The translations under genes and the position numbers were made by a program. The notes under the pieces were generated by a model that saw only the letters and a list, made by a program, of their open reading frames with translations, ran no database searches and was not told the DNA's origin. DNA of 11,572 nucleotides from JAQUGA01 sp964521105 (GTDB lineage: Bacteria > Bacteroidota > Bacteroidia > Bacteroidales > WCHB1-69): NCBI GenBank assembly GCA_964521105.1, contig CAZFPO010000097.1, positions 1 to 11,572 of the forward strand, read 5' to 3'. Positions 1-7,678 of this stretch are shown one piece after another. The number at the start of each line of letters is the position of its first letter. The first letter of the stretch is position 1.

Positions 1-350
1 ACCAAAATAAACCTGAGGGACAAGTTTATTACCGATTAACTCAAACCGATTTTGACGGTGTTAAAAAGATTTTTGACCCAGAAATACTGAATTGTTCTTC
101 TCAAAAGGGGAATAACGAAATTTCAATTTTACCAAATCCGTTTAAAGATTTCATAAACATTACAGGAAACATTAAAGGTTTGTGTTTAATAGAAATATTC
201 AATTCTTTAGGCGAAAGAGTATACAATAATTCATTAACCATTGAAGGAACAGAAAAAATCAATCTTGATTTCTTGAAACCAGGGATTTATTTAATTAAGG
301 TAACTGATAGTTCTGGCAAAATTAAATCATCTAAGATGGTTAAAAATTAA
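1..350 (+). CDS. C-terminal end of a secreted protein with a type IX secretion sorting domain (partial, 5' end outside window)
   Basis: The frame is open from the left edge (first full codon at 3) to a TAA at 348-350, giving 115 residues. It begins with the segment QVYYRLTQTDFDG, which typically precedes the sorting domain in Bacteroidota secreted proteins. From about residue 48 it carries a type A T9SS C-terminal domain: the ILPNPF start, an IEIFNSLGERVY strand, the LKPGIYLIKV motif and a lysine-rich end (SSKMVKN). By family knowledge this domain directs outer-membrane translocation by T9SS and is cleaved on anchoring to the cell surface or release. The functional part of the protein lies upstream of the window, so its activity is unknown. 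A strong hairpin follows 17 bases after the stop. The family call is secure; the substrate or role cannot be given. Confidence 0.9.
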   Translation, partial: QNKPEGQVYYRLTQTDFDGVKKIFDPEILNCSSQKGNNEISILPNPFKDFINITGNIKGLCLIEIFNSLGERVYNNSLTIEGTEKINLDFLKPGIYLIKVTDSSGKIKSSKMVKN

Positions 351-367
351 AATTTCATTTAATTGTC

Positions 368-402
368 AAAAAAGCAGTAGAAAATTCCTCTACTGCTTTT
401 TT
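368..402. terminator. Intrinsic terminator hairpin, probably bidirectional
   Basis: A perfect 14-bp stem (368-381 with 389-402) closes a 7-base loop. The GC-containing core is GCAGTAGA/TCTACTGC, flanked by an A-tract on the left and a T-tract on the right. Read on the plus strand the T-tract follows the stem, ending the T9SS cargo gene. Read on the minus strand the A-tract becomes the U-tract, so it can also end the glycosyltransferase operon whose last stop is at 455. The two flanking genes are convergent, which fits a shared terminator. Confidence 0.85.
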
Positions 403-454
403 AATGATTTGTGAATATGAGCAAAAAACAACATCAAAATGACAAATTCCAACA

Positions 455-1486
455 TTATTTGATATTTGATTCAAGCAAAATATATTTTGCCACATCCTCA
501 GGATTAATTTTATTTAAACATTCACAAATAAATGTTTTTCGGCATTTCGAACAATGTTTTTCGGCACAAAATATTTTAACCTTTTTACCTAAAGGGCTCC
601 ATCTTCCAGGGTGCATTGGCTCGATAGGAGGATATAATCCAATTGCATTTATATTGCATATTCCCGCAATATGTAAAGGTCCAGTGCTACATGCCAACAA
701 AAAATCAACATTTGAAATCAAAGAAATTAGTTCATCAAGCGACAACTTTCCACTAGAATCAACAATATTTTTTTTATTTGAATTCATTAAAACGTTTCTA
801 AAAATTTGCCCTTCAACCTCGGTTCCGGTTAAAATAATGTGAAACTTTTCTTCGGGTAAAATATCAATTAATTTTTTATAATTATCTAAACTCCATTCGC
901 GGGCACTCCCTTTTGATTTAGGATGAAAAACAATATTAATTTTATCAGGATTTAGAAACAATAATTTGATATTATTATTTAATTGTTTTGGCGAAAAATT
1001 TAATATTGAAATTATATTATCAATATTAAATTCGCTAGAATCAATTCCGAGAGGTTTTAATAGCTTAACATTCAGCTCTGCTTCGTGTAGTTTAGATTTT
1101 TTTCTACTAAAAGAGACTACTTTGTTACAATATATTATATTATACCATCGATGAGAAGTACCTATTCTGAATTTAATCTCTGCTTTTTTGGATAATTTAA
1201 CAATTTCCTTATTTGGGAAAACATGTATTATAGCATCAGCATTTATGTTTTTTAATAACTTAATTTGCGTTTCCGACTGTAATTTTTCAATTTCCGAATA
1301 ATCAAAAAATTCATCCACATTTTCGCAACAATTTATTATATCACGTGTATATGTTCTACCAAGAAAAATGATCTCACAATCTGGGAAAACCGACTTTAGG
1401 ATACCGGCTAACGGCAATGTAAGAATAACATCTCCAATACTATCAGTTCTACTAATAATAATTTTTTTAATGTTTGTTGATATCAT
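455..1486 (-). CDS. Glycosyltransferase family 9 (ADP-heptose:LPS heptosyltransferase-like)
   Basis: This 343-aa protein has the length and two-lobed GT-B layout of the WaaC/WaaF/WaaQ heptosyltransferase family, which adds heptose or a related sugar to lipopolysaccharide core at the cytoplasmic face of the inner membrane. The N-terminal motif RTDSIGDVILTLP (residues 13-25) contains the usual GD pair. The C-terminal lobe shows FHPKSKGSAREWSLDNYKKL (188-207) and the nucleotide-sugar site CSTGPLHIAG (266-275), followed by the P..RW.PLG segment (293-300). Many members have an Asp before the TGP/H motif; here it is Ser267. The tail is cysteine-rich (C307, C312, C315, C321, C323), a pattern I associate with Bacteroidota GT9 proteins. 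The gene starts 3 bases after the GT2 stop and is probably the last gene of the oxyR-GT2-GT9 transcript. The family is clear; donor and acceptor are inferred. Confidence 0.9.
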   Translation of the reverse strand: MISTNIKKIIISRTDSIGDVILTLPLAGILKSVFPDCEIIFLGRTYTRDIINCCENVDEFFDYSEIEKLQSETQIKLLKNINADAIIHVFPNKEIVKLSKKAEIKFRIGTSHRWYNIIYCNKVVSFSRKKSKLHEAELNVKLLKPLGIDSSEFNIDNIISILNFSPKQLNNNIKLLFLNPDKINIVFHPKSKGSAREWSLDNYKKLIDILPEEKFHIILTGTEVEGQIFRNVLMNSNKKNIVDSSGKLSLDELISLISNVDFLLACSTGPLHIAGICNINAIGLYPPIEPMHPGRWSPLGKKVKIFCAEKHCSKCRKTFICECLNKINPEDVAKYILLESNIK

Positions 1487-1489
1487 TCT

Positions 1490-2260
1490 TTAGTTATTTT
1501 TATGCAAATTATGTAACTCCCTTACTCTGGCATATTTTAAAAAAGTAGCAAACGAAGAAATTAATGAAATTCTAAAACCAGTATAACCGTCCAAAAAACC
1601 AAGTTTTAAAAAATAATCTCGAAAAAACTTAACGGGTGCCGAAATAGCAATTTTAAAATTAGATGGACAATAACCCTTATCGAAAAGTTCTTGTGATGAA
1701 ATTTTAGTAAATTTTTCGACTTGTTTCAAATGGTCATCGATGTTATAGTAAGAATAATGTAATAAATCACCCTTCACTCTTGAACAACTTGCACCTGGGT
1801 TCATGGTCATTTTTTCGTGCAGAGCCCCTCCTACCCAACGAGCTTTTCTTTTGTCGAATAATCTAATTTTTCGGTCGGGATACCAACCACAATGCCTTAC
1901 CCATTCTCCACAATAATTAGTTAATCTATTCATCTCATATCCATCAAATTGCCAAGTTAATTTAACGTTAAAGATTGAATTAATTAGTTCTTGCGACAAT
2001 GCCTCATCGGCATCTAAGGATAAAACATAATCAAACGATGATTGATCGATAGCAAAGTTTTTCTGTACGGTGTAGCCTAGAAATTTTTGTTGAATAACTT
2101 TAGCTTGATATTTTTTAGCAATTTCAGTTGTAGTATCTGTAGAATAAGAATCAACAATTATTATTTCATCACATACTTGAATCAAGCTTTGCAAACATCT
2201 TTCAATATTTATCTCCTCGTTAAAGGTAATTACAACACCCGATATTTTGATTTTATCCAT
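1490..2260 (-). CDS. Glycosyltransferase family 2, WaaE/KdtX-like (LPS core)
   Basis: This 256-aa GT-A fold enzyme opens with the typical GT2 strand ISGVVITFNEEINIERCLQSL (residues 6-26). It continues with the nucleotide-binding DSYSTDTT (37-44) and the metal-binding DAD motif in LDADE (82-86). The middle carries GWYPDRKIRLF (125-135) and a LHEK motif (147-150), both characteristic of the WaaE/KdtX/LgtF-like group that adds glucose or a similar sugar to the LPS inner core. There is no transmembrane anchor; a basic amphipathic C-terminus could rest on the inner membrane. The gene lies 18 bases after oxyR and 3 bases before GT9 on the same strand, so the pair probably acts on the same glycan. 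Sugar and acceptor cannot be read from the sequence. Another surface polysaccharide is a possible alternative to LPS core. Confidence 0.9.
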   Translation of the reverse strand: MDKIKISGVVITFNEEINIERCLQSLIQVCDEIIIVDSYSTDTTTEIAKKYQAKVIQQKFLGYTVQKNFAIDQSSFDYVLSLDADEALSQELINSIFNVKLTWQFDGYEMNRLTNYCGEWVRHCGWYPDRKIRLFDKRKARWVGGALHEKMTMNPGASCSRVKGDLLHYSYYNIDDHLKQVEKFTKISSQELFDKGYCPSNFKIAISAPVKFFRDYFLKLGFLDGYTGFRISLISSFATFLKYARVRELHNLHKNN

Positions 2261-2278
2261 TTAAATTCGTATTAGTAA

Positions 2279-3232
2279 TCAAGCTGGATTCTTAAGCTCA
2301 ATATCTAAAATTAACTTTTTCGACGACTCTTTCATCTTTTTGGGAATAATATTCAAAATTTCATTTTTCAATGTTTCGATAAGTCTTTTTTTGATATAAT
2401 TTTTATTAACCACAATTCCAACTTCACGAACTGGCTCTGGATTGCGGAAGTATCGAACCATATTCATCTGTTTCATCGAAAAGTCGCTAATAGCTAATTC
2501 GGGCAACAATGTAATTCCTTTTCCTGCTTCAACTATTTTTTTTAGAGTTTCAATACTACCAGTTTGATAATTTAATCTTGTATCTTCAATGTGTTTTTCA
2601 ATATCATGACAAAGATTTAAAATTTGATTTCTTAAACAATGTCCTTCGTTAAGCAACCAAACATCTTTAATATCGATATCGCTCATTACAACTGTGTTGT
2701 TTTTTGAAAGTTTATGTTTTTTTGAAACGTATGTAACAAGTGGCTCCCAATACATTGGCATTTCGAGAATTTGATTTTCTTTAATGGGTGTTGCCAATAT
2801 TCCACAGTCGATTAAGCCATTTTTTAAATGATCAATTATTTGAGCCGTCGTTAATTCTGAGATGGTAACCGTAACACTAGGATATTTATCCATATAATTT
2901 AACAAAAACAATGGAACTAAATAAGGAGCAATGGTTGGAATAATTCCAATATGCAAATTACCACTAATTCTCTCTTTTTTATCTTTAATAATTTCATCGA
3001 CTTTTTTATGTTCATTTAATATAATCCTAGCTTGTTCGATAATATCCAAACCAATTTCGGTTGTTTCAATTGGTTTTTTATGCCGATCGAAAAGTAAAAC
3101 ATCCAATTCTTCTTCTAACTTTTGAATTTGCATACTAAGAGTTGGCTGAGTAACAAAACACTTTTCTGCAGCTTGCCCAAAACTCCTATATGTATCAACG
3201 GCTACAATATACTCTAACTGTGTTATTGTCAT
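2279..3232 (-). CDS. oxyR: OxyR, peroxide-sensing LysR-family transcription regulator
   Basis: This 317-aa LysR-type regulator has the usual length. Its N-terminal winged helix-turn-helix (residues 1-60) includes FGQAAEKCFVTQPTLSMQIQKLE. The effector domain follows from about 90. The diagnostic OxyR segment GHCLRNQILNLC is present, and its cysteines fall at residues 199 and 208, the same numbers as the redox pair of Escherichia coli OxyR. Thr100 and His198, peroxide-site residues in E. coli OxyR, also line up; Arg269 probably matches E. coli Arg266. By family knowledge, H2O2 oxidises C199 to a disulfide with C208, switching binding at catalase, Dps and peroxiredoxin promoters. None of those targets is in this window. 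The gene precedes two glycosyltransferases by 18 bases. It probably starts from the TATCTTTGC box at 3277-3285. Confidence 0.95.
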   Translation of the reverse strand: MTITQLEYIVAVDTYRSFGQAAEKCFVTQPTLSMQIQKLEEELDVLLFDRHKKPIETTEIGLDIIEQARIILNEHKKVDEIIKDKKERISGNLHIGIIPTIAPYLVPLFLLNYMDKYPSVTVTISELTTAQIIDHLKNGLIDCGILATPIKENQILEMPMYWEPLVTYVSKKHKLSKNNTVVMSDIDIKDVWLLNEGHCLRNQILNLCHDIEKHIEDTRLNYQTGSIETLKKIVEAGKGITLLPELAISDFSMKQMNMVRYFRNPEPVREVGIVVNKNYIKKRLIETLKNEILNIIPKKMKESSKKLILDIELKNPA

Positions 3233-3276
3233 TGTTTTATACTTTAATTAATAATTCAAAACATTTATTGTCTATG

Positions 3277-3285
3277 GCAAAGATA
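3277..3285 (-). promoter_or_regulatory. Putative Bacteroidota -7 promoter box for oxyR (and the downstream operon)
   Basis: On the minus strand this reads TATCTTTGC, a full match to the Bacteroidota -7 consensus TAnnTTTGC. It lies 44 bases upstream of the oxyR ATG, giving a leader of about 35-40 bases. No good TTTG is visible 19-21 bases upstream, so the -33 element is weak, as may be expected for a regulated promoter. Confidence 0.5.
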
Positions 3286-3419
3286 TCAAATTTTGAATTA
3301 ATACTTGTGTTTTTTATTACAAAGAAAAAATACTGATTAAAGTTAATAAATTAAATATAACATTGCGTTAACATTCTAAATAAACATATTACAATACTGA
3401 TTTTGTGTGTTTTACATAT

Positions 3420-3431
3420 TTTGTTAACAAA
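3420..3431. promoter_or_regulatory. 12-bp perfect palindrome TTTGTTAACAAA in the oxyR/M23 divergent region, possible operator
   Basis: The dyad is perfect over 12 bases and sits just upstream of the proposed M23 promoter (3448-3478). Nearby is a direct repeat of TAACATT at 3358-3364 and 3369-3375, spaced 11 bases, about one helical turn. Regulator sites are plausible between divergent genes, one of which encodes a LysR-type regulator. The LysR core T-N11-A is too loose to score by eye in such AT-rich DNA, and chance is a real alternative. Confidence 0.2.
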
Positions 3432-3447
3432 TTTTATTTGAAAAATT

Positions 3448-3478
3448 TTCGTTTAAAAAAATTCAAACAATATATTTG
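3448..3478 (+). promoter_or_regulatory. Putative promoter of the M23 peptidase gene
   Basis: The -7 box TATATTTG (3471-3478) matches TAnnTTTG. A TTCG (3448-3451), one base off the TTTG -33 element, lies 19 bases upstream of it. The predicted transcript would begin near 3485, about 34 bases before the ATG at 3519. Confidence 0.45.
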
Positions 3479-3518
3479 TTTTGCTTAACAGCAAAATAAG
3501 TGGGATAAAATCCAAAAA

Positions 3519-4484
3519 ATGGGGAAAATAAAATATCATTTTAATCCAAAATCATTAAGTTTCGAGAAACGAAAAGTTACTTGGAAAGACAAGATTATAA
3601 GGCTTTTAGGATATTTAGCAACGGGGGTTACTTTTTCTGTTTTAGTTATGGTAATTGCATATAACTTTTTTGACTCCCCAAAAGAGATGCGATTACGAAG
3701 AGAAATTAGTCAATATGAGTTTCAAATGAATTTAGTCAATAATCGCTTGGATAAAATTCAAGCCGTTTTGAAAGAAATTGAGCAACGCGACGACCAAGTT
3801 TACCGAGTTATATTTGAAGCCGAACCTATTCCATCCTCGGTTCGTAAAGCTGGAATTGGAGGAGCAGATTATTATAACGATTTAAAGGGCTTAAAATATT
3901 CAGACTTATTGATTGAAATAAACAAAAAATTAGATAAAACATCGAGTCAATTATATGTTCAAACAAAGTCGTTAGATGAAGTAATAGCCCTAACAAAACG
4001 TAAAAACGACATGTTAGCATCAATACCAGCCATTATTCCAATACGAAACGGTAAAACTCAAATCATATCGGGTTTTGGGTATCGATATCACCCCATTTTA
4101 AAAGTAAAAAGGATGCATACAGGCATTGATATCGCTTCTCCTCGAGGGACACCAGTTTATGCTTCGGGAGATGGAATTGTTTTAAATCCGGGAGGTTTAA
4201 CAGGATATGGAAATGTGGTTTGTATAGCTCATGGATTTGGTTACCAGTCGCTATATGCTCATTTATCTAAAGTGTCCGTTCGACCAGGACAAAAAGTTAA
4301 GCGTGGTGAACTTGTTGGATATATTGGTAGCACAGGATTATCAGTAGCTCCACATTTACATTACGAAATTATAAAAAATGGAACAAAAGTAAATCCAGTT
4401 CATTATTTCTATAATGATTTATCTCCAAAAGAGTACGAAGAAGTACTTGAAGCTGCTTCTAAAGTAAATCAAGCTCTATCATAA
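3519..4484 (+). CDS. Membrane-anchored M23 (LytM) family peptidoglycan endopeptidase
   Basis: This 321-aa protein has a short basic cytoplasmic N-terminus, one transmembrane segment (about 26-51), a charged coiled-coil-like stretch (about 54-90) and a C-terminal M23 domain (about 180-300). The zinc ligands are all present: H200 and D204 in MHTGID, and H281 in the HLH motif of APHLHYE, with catalytic H279 and H248 (YAHLS). It is therefore expected to be an active zinc peptidase cutting peptide cross-links in the periplasm, rather than a degenerate activator of the EnvC/NlpD kind. The N-terminal pattern YHFNPKSLSFEK is one I associate with a conserved Bacteroidota M23 subgroup involved in envelope growth; that recall is unverified. 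The gene is divergent from oxyR, and its last 6 bases overlap the end of the convergent nuclease gene. Confidence 0.93.
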   Translation: MGKIKYHFNPKSLSFEKRKVTWKDKIIRLLGYLATGVTFSVLVMVIAYNFFDSPKEMRLRREISQYEFQMNLVNNRLDKIQAVLKEIEQRDDQVYRVIFEAEPIPSSVRKAGIGGADYYNDLKGLKYSDLLIEINKKLDKTSSQLYVQTKSLDEVIALTKRKNDMLASIPAIIPIRNGKTQIISGFGYRYHPILKVKRMHTGIDIASPRGTPVYASGDGIVLNPGGLTGYGNVVCIAHGFGYQSLYAHLSKVSVRPGQKVKRGELVGYIGSTGLSVAPHLHYEIIKNGTKVNPVHYFYNDLSPKEYEEVLEAASKVNQALS

Positions 4485-5879
4485 TTCAATCGTATCCTTA
4501 AAAACTGGAAGGTTAATATCTGCAATTCCAAATTTAGTAAGATGATTTTTAAAAAATTCCCTACTATCATTTTCGCCATGAACAAGAAATAGTTTCTTTA
4601 CTTTTGAAAAATCTTGACATTGTAAAAACTTACTTATTTCGGTATAATCAGCGTGTCCCGAATACGAAAACAGAGTTCGAATAGTTGCTTTTACCTTATA
4701 TTTTCTACCGAAAATCGAAACCGATTTATCTCCTCTTAAAATTCTAGCACCTAACGTTTGAGGAGCACAATATCCAACTGCAAGGATAGTTGTACGTTTA
4801 TTCTCGATATTATTAGCTATATGATGTTTTACTCTTCCAGCTTCCATCATTCCCGAAGCTGAAATAATTATACAAGGTTTTTCAAATGTATTCAGACGCT
4901 TAGAAGCATCAATGGTACGAATGTAATGCAGTTTTTCAAAACCAAACGGATCCGTATTAACTTTTAAATTCTCCAACATTTCGTCATTAAAACATTCATT
5001 ATGCAAACGGAAAATATCCGTTGCCGAAATAGCTAAAGGACTGTCAACAAACACATTTATTTCGGGCAATAAATTTTGAGAATGTAATCTATCGAGTGCA
5101 TAAACCATTTCTTGAGCTCTCCCAATAGCAAAAGACGGAATTATTAATTTCCCTTTATTTACCACACATGCTTCTTTTACAATCTTCAACAAATCAAGTT
5201 CGGCACTTTGTAAGGGCTCATGAACTCTATTTCCATAAGTAGATTCGGTTATAATATAATCCGCTTGAGGAAATGCTTGAGGATCCTTTAAAATTCTTTT
5301 TCCATACCTGCCAATATCTCCAGTGTAGCAAATTTTTTTAACAATTTTACCTTCCTTAATACTTAAATTAATTGCCGATCCTCCTAAGATATGACCAGTA
5401 TCGGTTAGAAATAAGCTTGCTTCATCACAAAATTTAAAATCCTTTCCATAAGGTATACTCACAAAGCTATTTAAACAATTATTTGCATCTTTTTCGGTAT
5501 AAATTGGTTCTATTAAAGGAAGATTTTTGCTTTTTTGTTTTTTATTAAAAGTTTCAGCATCAGATTCCTGAATTTTTCCAGAATCAGGAAGCATTATTGA
5601 ACACAAATCGCGTGTTGCAGGAGTACAAAAGATGGTTCCATTAAATCCATTTTTATGAATAAATGGAATTAATCCTGAATGATCAATGTGAGCATGAGAT
5701 AAAATTAAATAATCAATTTCCGAAGGATTAAAACCTAAATCGCGATTCATGGCATCGGTTTCAAGCCCTTTGCCTTGATACATACCACAATCTAACAATA
5801 TTTTAATTCCTTTTTTTGTTGTGATTAAGGTTTTACTTCCTGTAACTTCGCCAACAGCACCTAAAAATGATATTTTCAT
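4479..5879 (-). CDS. Beta-CASP metallo-beta-lactamase-fold RNA nuclease-like protein (CPSF73/YSH1-like)
   Basis: This 466-aa protein has every landmark of the beta-CASP group. Motif I contains D30; motif II is HAHIDH (H62, H64, D66, H67); motif III is H163 in TGHILGG; motif IV is D187 in TGDIG. Beta-CASP motif A is E212 in TESTYG, motif B is H409 in SGHADY, and motif C is H434 in LVHGE. The segment ASGMMEAGRVKHH (341-353) is also typical. The complete set predicts a two-zinc hydrolase acting on RNA, as in CPSF73 and archaeal and bacterial relatives, in the cytoplasm. It lacks the long C-terminal domain of RNase J, so a J-type 5' exonuclease is less likely. It overlaps the M23 gene tail-to-tail by 6 bases and is divergent from the TPR membrane protein. 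The RNA substrates are unknown. Confidence 0.93.
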   Translation of the reverse strand: MKISFLGAVGEVTGSKTLITTKKGIKILLDCGMYQGKGLETDAMNRDLGFNPSEIDYLILSHAHIDHSGLIPFIHKNGFNGTIFCTPATRDLCSIMLPDSGKIQESDAETFNKKQKSKNLPLIEPIYTEKDANNCLNSFVSIPYGKDFKFCDEASLFLTDTGHILGGSAINLSIKEGKIVKKICYTGDIGRYGKRILKDPQAFPQADYIITESTYGNRVHEPLQSAELDLLKIVKEACVVNKGKLIIPSFAIGRAQEMVYALDRLHSQNLLPEINVFVDSPLAISATDIFRLHNECFNDEMLENLKVNTDPFGFEKLHYIRTIDASKRLNTFEKPCIIISASGMMEAGRVKHHIANNIENKRTTILAVGYCAPQTLGARILRGDKSVSIFGRKYKVKATIRTLFSYSGHADYTEISKFLQCQDFSKVKKLFLVHGENDSREFFKNHLTKFGIADINLPVFKDTIEL

Positions 5880-5892
5880 GAGTTTTTTTTGG

Positions 5893-5923
5893 TAAAAATA
5901 GATGATTATTCGCTATTGACAAT
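5893..5923 (-). promoter_or_regulatory. Putative promoter of the beta-CASP nuclease gene
   Basis: Read on the minus strand: ATTG (5920-5923), a 19-base spacer, then TATTTTTA (5893-5900). Each element differs by one base from TTTG and TAnnTTTG. It lies 13 bases upstream of the ATG at 5879, implying a very short leader. In DNA this AT-rich the match is only suggestive. Confidence 0.3.
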
Positions 5924-5946
5924 CAACATTTCAAGTTTATTTTTTC

Positions 5947-5954
5947 TATTTTTG
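5947..5954 (+). promoter_or_regulatory. Putative -7 box for the TPR membrane protein gene
   Basis: TATTTTTG matches TAnnTTTG and lies 17 bases before the ATG at 5972. No TTTG-like -33 element is visible at the usual distance. The T-rich surroundings make a chance match possible. Confidence 0.3.
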
Positions 5955-5971
5955 ATTTTTTAAATTATTTT

Positions 5972-7678
5972 ATGTCGAAAATTAAAGCTAAACAACCAAA
6001 TCAAAATATTTATTTAAAAACATCGAATAAATACAGAACTCTTTTTTTTATATTTATTTTAATCTCAATTACTTGCTTTACTTTTTCCAATATTGGAAAA
6101 AATCAGTTTGTAGGTTGGGACGACATTGTTTATGTTACCGGTAACAAAACATTAAAACTAACTACCGATAATGTTTTGCACTCATTTTTTAAAGGCGAAC
6201 CTCATGGAATGTATGTTCCATTAACCGCTTTAAGTTTTTCAATTAATCATTATTTTTCGGGAATGAAGCCTGCAACCTATCTTTATACTAATTTATTCTT
6301 ACACCTTTTAACCGTTATTTTTTGTTTTATTTTTATTAGAAAATTGATAAAAAATGAATTGATAACATTTTTCTCAACCTTACTTTTTGCAATCCACCCC
6401 GCACAAGCCGAAGTAGTTGCCTACACTGCTGGTCGAAGAGACGTTTTGTATGCATTGTTTTTTATGATTAGTTTAATTTTCTACTTAAATTATATTCAAC
6501 AAAATTTCAAGAAAAAAGAGTTGATTTTCAGCATTTTGTTTTTTACTTTATCATTATTAGCAAAGCCTCAAGCCCTTCTAATGCCCGTTATTCTTCTTGC
6601 AATAGATAAAATTAATTCACGAAATTTAATTTCAAAACAAGTTTTATTTGAGAAAATTATTTTTATTGCTCTTTGCCTGCTTTTCGGCATTATTTCAATT
6701 ATCGTCAAACAATCTTCCGAAGGCTTTGCCATATCAAGAGAAGCAATGGAAGTTCCATTTTATGCTCGAATTATTTACGCATTTTACGTTCTAATCTTAT
6801 ACTCCATAAATTATTTTATTCCTTATAATTTATCATTAATTCACCCCTATCCAGCTAATGGAATCCCCATTTTTGCCTGGTTGTCGCCAATACTAGTAAT
6901 TGCAATTATTGGCTGGATTAGCATAAAATTTTTCAAAAAACATACTGTTTACAATTGGGGTATTATTTTTTATATTTTAACTATCGCTTTGATGCTACAA
7001 ATATTTCCAAACTCATACGGATTACTAAATGATCATTATTTGTACATTCCAATAATTGGAATATCAATTTTTATCACATCATTATTGTTCGAAAAAATTA
7101 AAAATAGAACTCTTCCAGTAGTTATTTTTTCAATTTACGCCTTGGTATTCATCACAATTAGTCGCCAACGAGTTGACGTTTTTAAAAATGGAATTTCAGT
7201 GTTTAGCGATGTAATAAAATCATATCCCCAATCGCATGTAGCTTATAACAACAGGGGTAGCATTTATTTCGATAAAAACAATTTTGATTTAGCTCTTAAA
7301 GATTTCACAGAATCGATAAAAACAAATCCAGAAAATCCTTATGCATATAACAATAGGGCTGTAATTTATTTATCTTTTGGTAAAATTAATGAAGCCATGA
7401 ACGATTTAAACACGGCTATTAAACAGCGTCCTGATTATGCTGACACCTATTCAAACAGAGGAGTTGCAAAGGGAATGATGATGGATAAAACAGCCATTGA
7501 TGATCATAATAAAGCAATAATGTTACAACCAAACGAAGGAAAATATTATTATAACCGAGGAGCATATTTTCTTCAATTTGGTGATAAAACGAGTGGATGT
7601 ATGGATATTCAAAAAGCAAAAAAATTAGGAATACAAAAATCAAATCCAATGATTGATGAAATTTGTAATAATCACTAG
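5972..7678 (+). CDS. Multi-pass membrane protein with C-terminal TPRs, TMTC-like (GT-C glycosyltransferase-like)
   Basis: The 568-aa product has about 11 hydrophobic helices between residues 22 and 397, then about four TPR units (roughly 422-455, 456-489, 490-521, 522-555). The first three carry the pattern AYNNRG/AYNNRA/TYSNRG. Three landmarks resemble the TMTC and PMT-related GT-C enzymes. One is an acidic pair in the first extracytoplasmic loop (GWDD, D50-D51). The second is the segment HPAQAEVVAYTAGRRDVLYALFF (142-164). The third is NDHYLYIP (353-360) late in the membrane part. Eukaryotic TMTCs transfer mannose from dolichol-phosphate-mannose to proteins; a polyprenyl-phosphate sugar donor and a periplasmic acceptor are inferred here. 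The TPRs would help hold an acceptor or partner. The gene is monocistronic, divergent from the nuclease. A membrane protein without transferase activity remains possible. Confidence 0.75.
   Translation: MSKIKAKQPNQNIYLKTSNKYRTLFFIFILISITCFTFSNIGKNQFVGWDDIVYVTGNKTLKLTTDNVLHSFFKGEPHGMYVPLTALSFSINHYFSGMKPATYLYTNLFLHLLTVIFCFIFIRKLIKNELITFFSTLLFAIHPAQAEVVAYTAGRRDVLYALFFMISLIFYLNYIQQNFKKKELIFSILFFTLSLLAKPQALLMPVILLAIDKINSRNLISKQVLFEKIIFIALCLLFGIISIIVKQSSEGFAISREAMEVPFYARIIYAFYVLILYSINYFIPYNLSLIHPYPANGIPIFAWLSPILVIAIIGWISIKFFKKHTVYNWGIIFYILTIALMLQIFPNSYGLLNDHYLYIPIIGISIFITSLLFEKIKNRTLPVVIFSIYALVFITISRQRVDVFKNGISVFSDVIKSYPQSHVAYNNRGSIYFDKNNFDLALKDFTESIKTNPENPYAYNNRAVIYLSFGKINEAMNDLNTAIKQRPDYADTYSNRGVAKGMMMDKTAIDDHNKAIMLQPNEGKYYYNRGAYFLQFGDKTSGCMDIQKAKKLGIQKSNPMIDEICNNH

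Noticed and set aside
411..842. 143-codon plus-strand open frame
   Set aside because: It lies opposite the well-supported GT9 gene, has no recognisable domain, and begins just after a terminator.
3329..3402. Ten-base direct repeat AATACTGATT at 3329-3338 and 3393-3402
   Set aside because: In about 290 bases of AT-rich DNA one such pair is not surprising, and the 64-base spacing suggests no known site.
5916..5944. TTGACA at 5916-5921 as a classical sigma-70 -35 box
   Set aside because: No TATAAT-like box lies 16-18 bases downstream, and the other promoters here follow the Bacteroidota TAnnTTTG pattern.
7419..7649. 76-codon minus-strand open frame
   Set aside because: It is antisense to the TPR repeats of the membrane protein; its hydrophobic look arises from the complementary codons.
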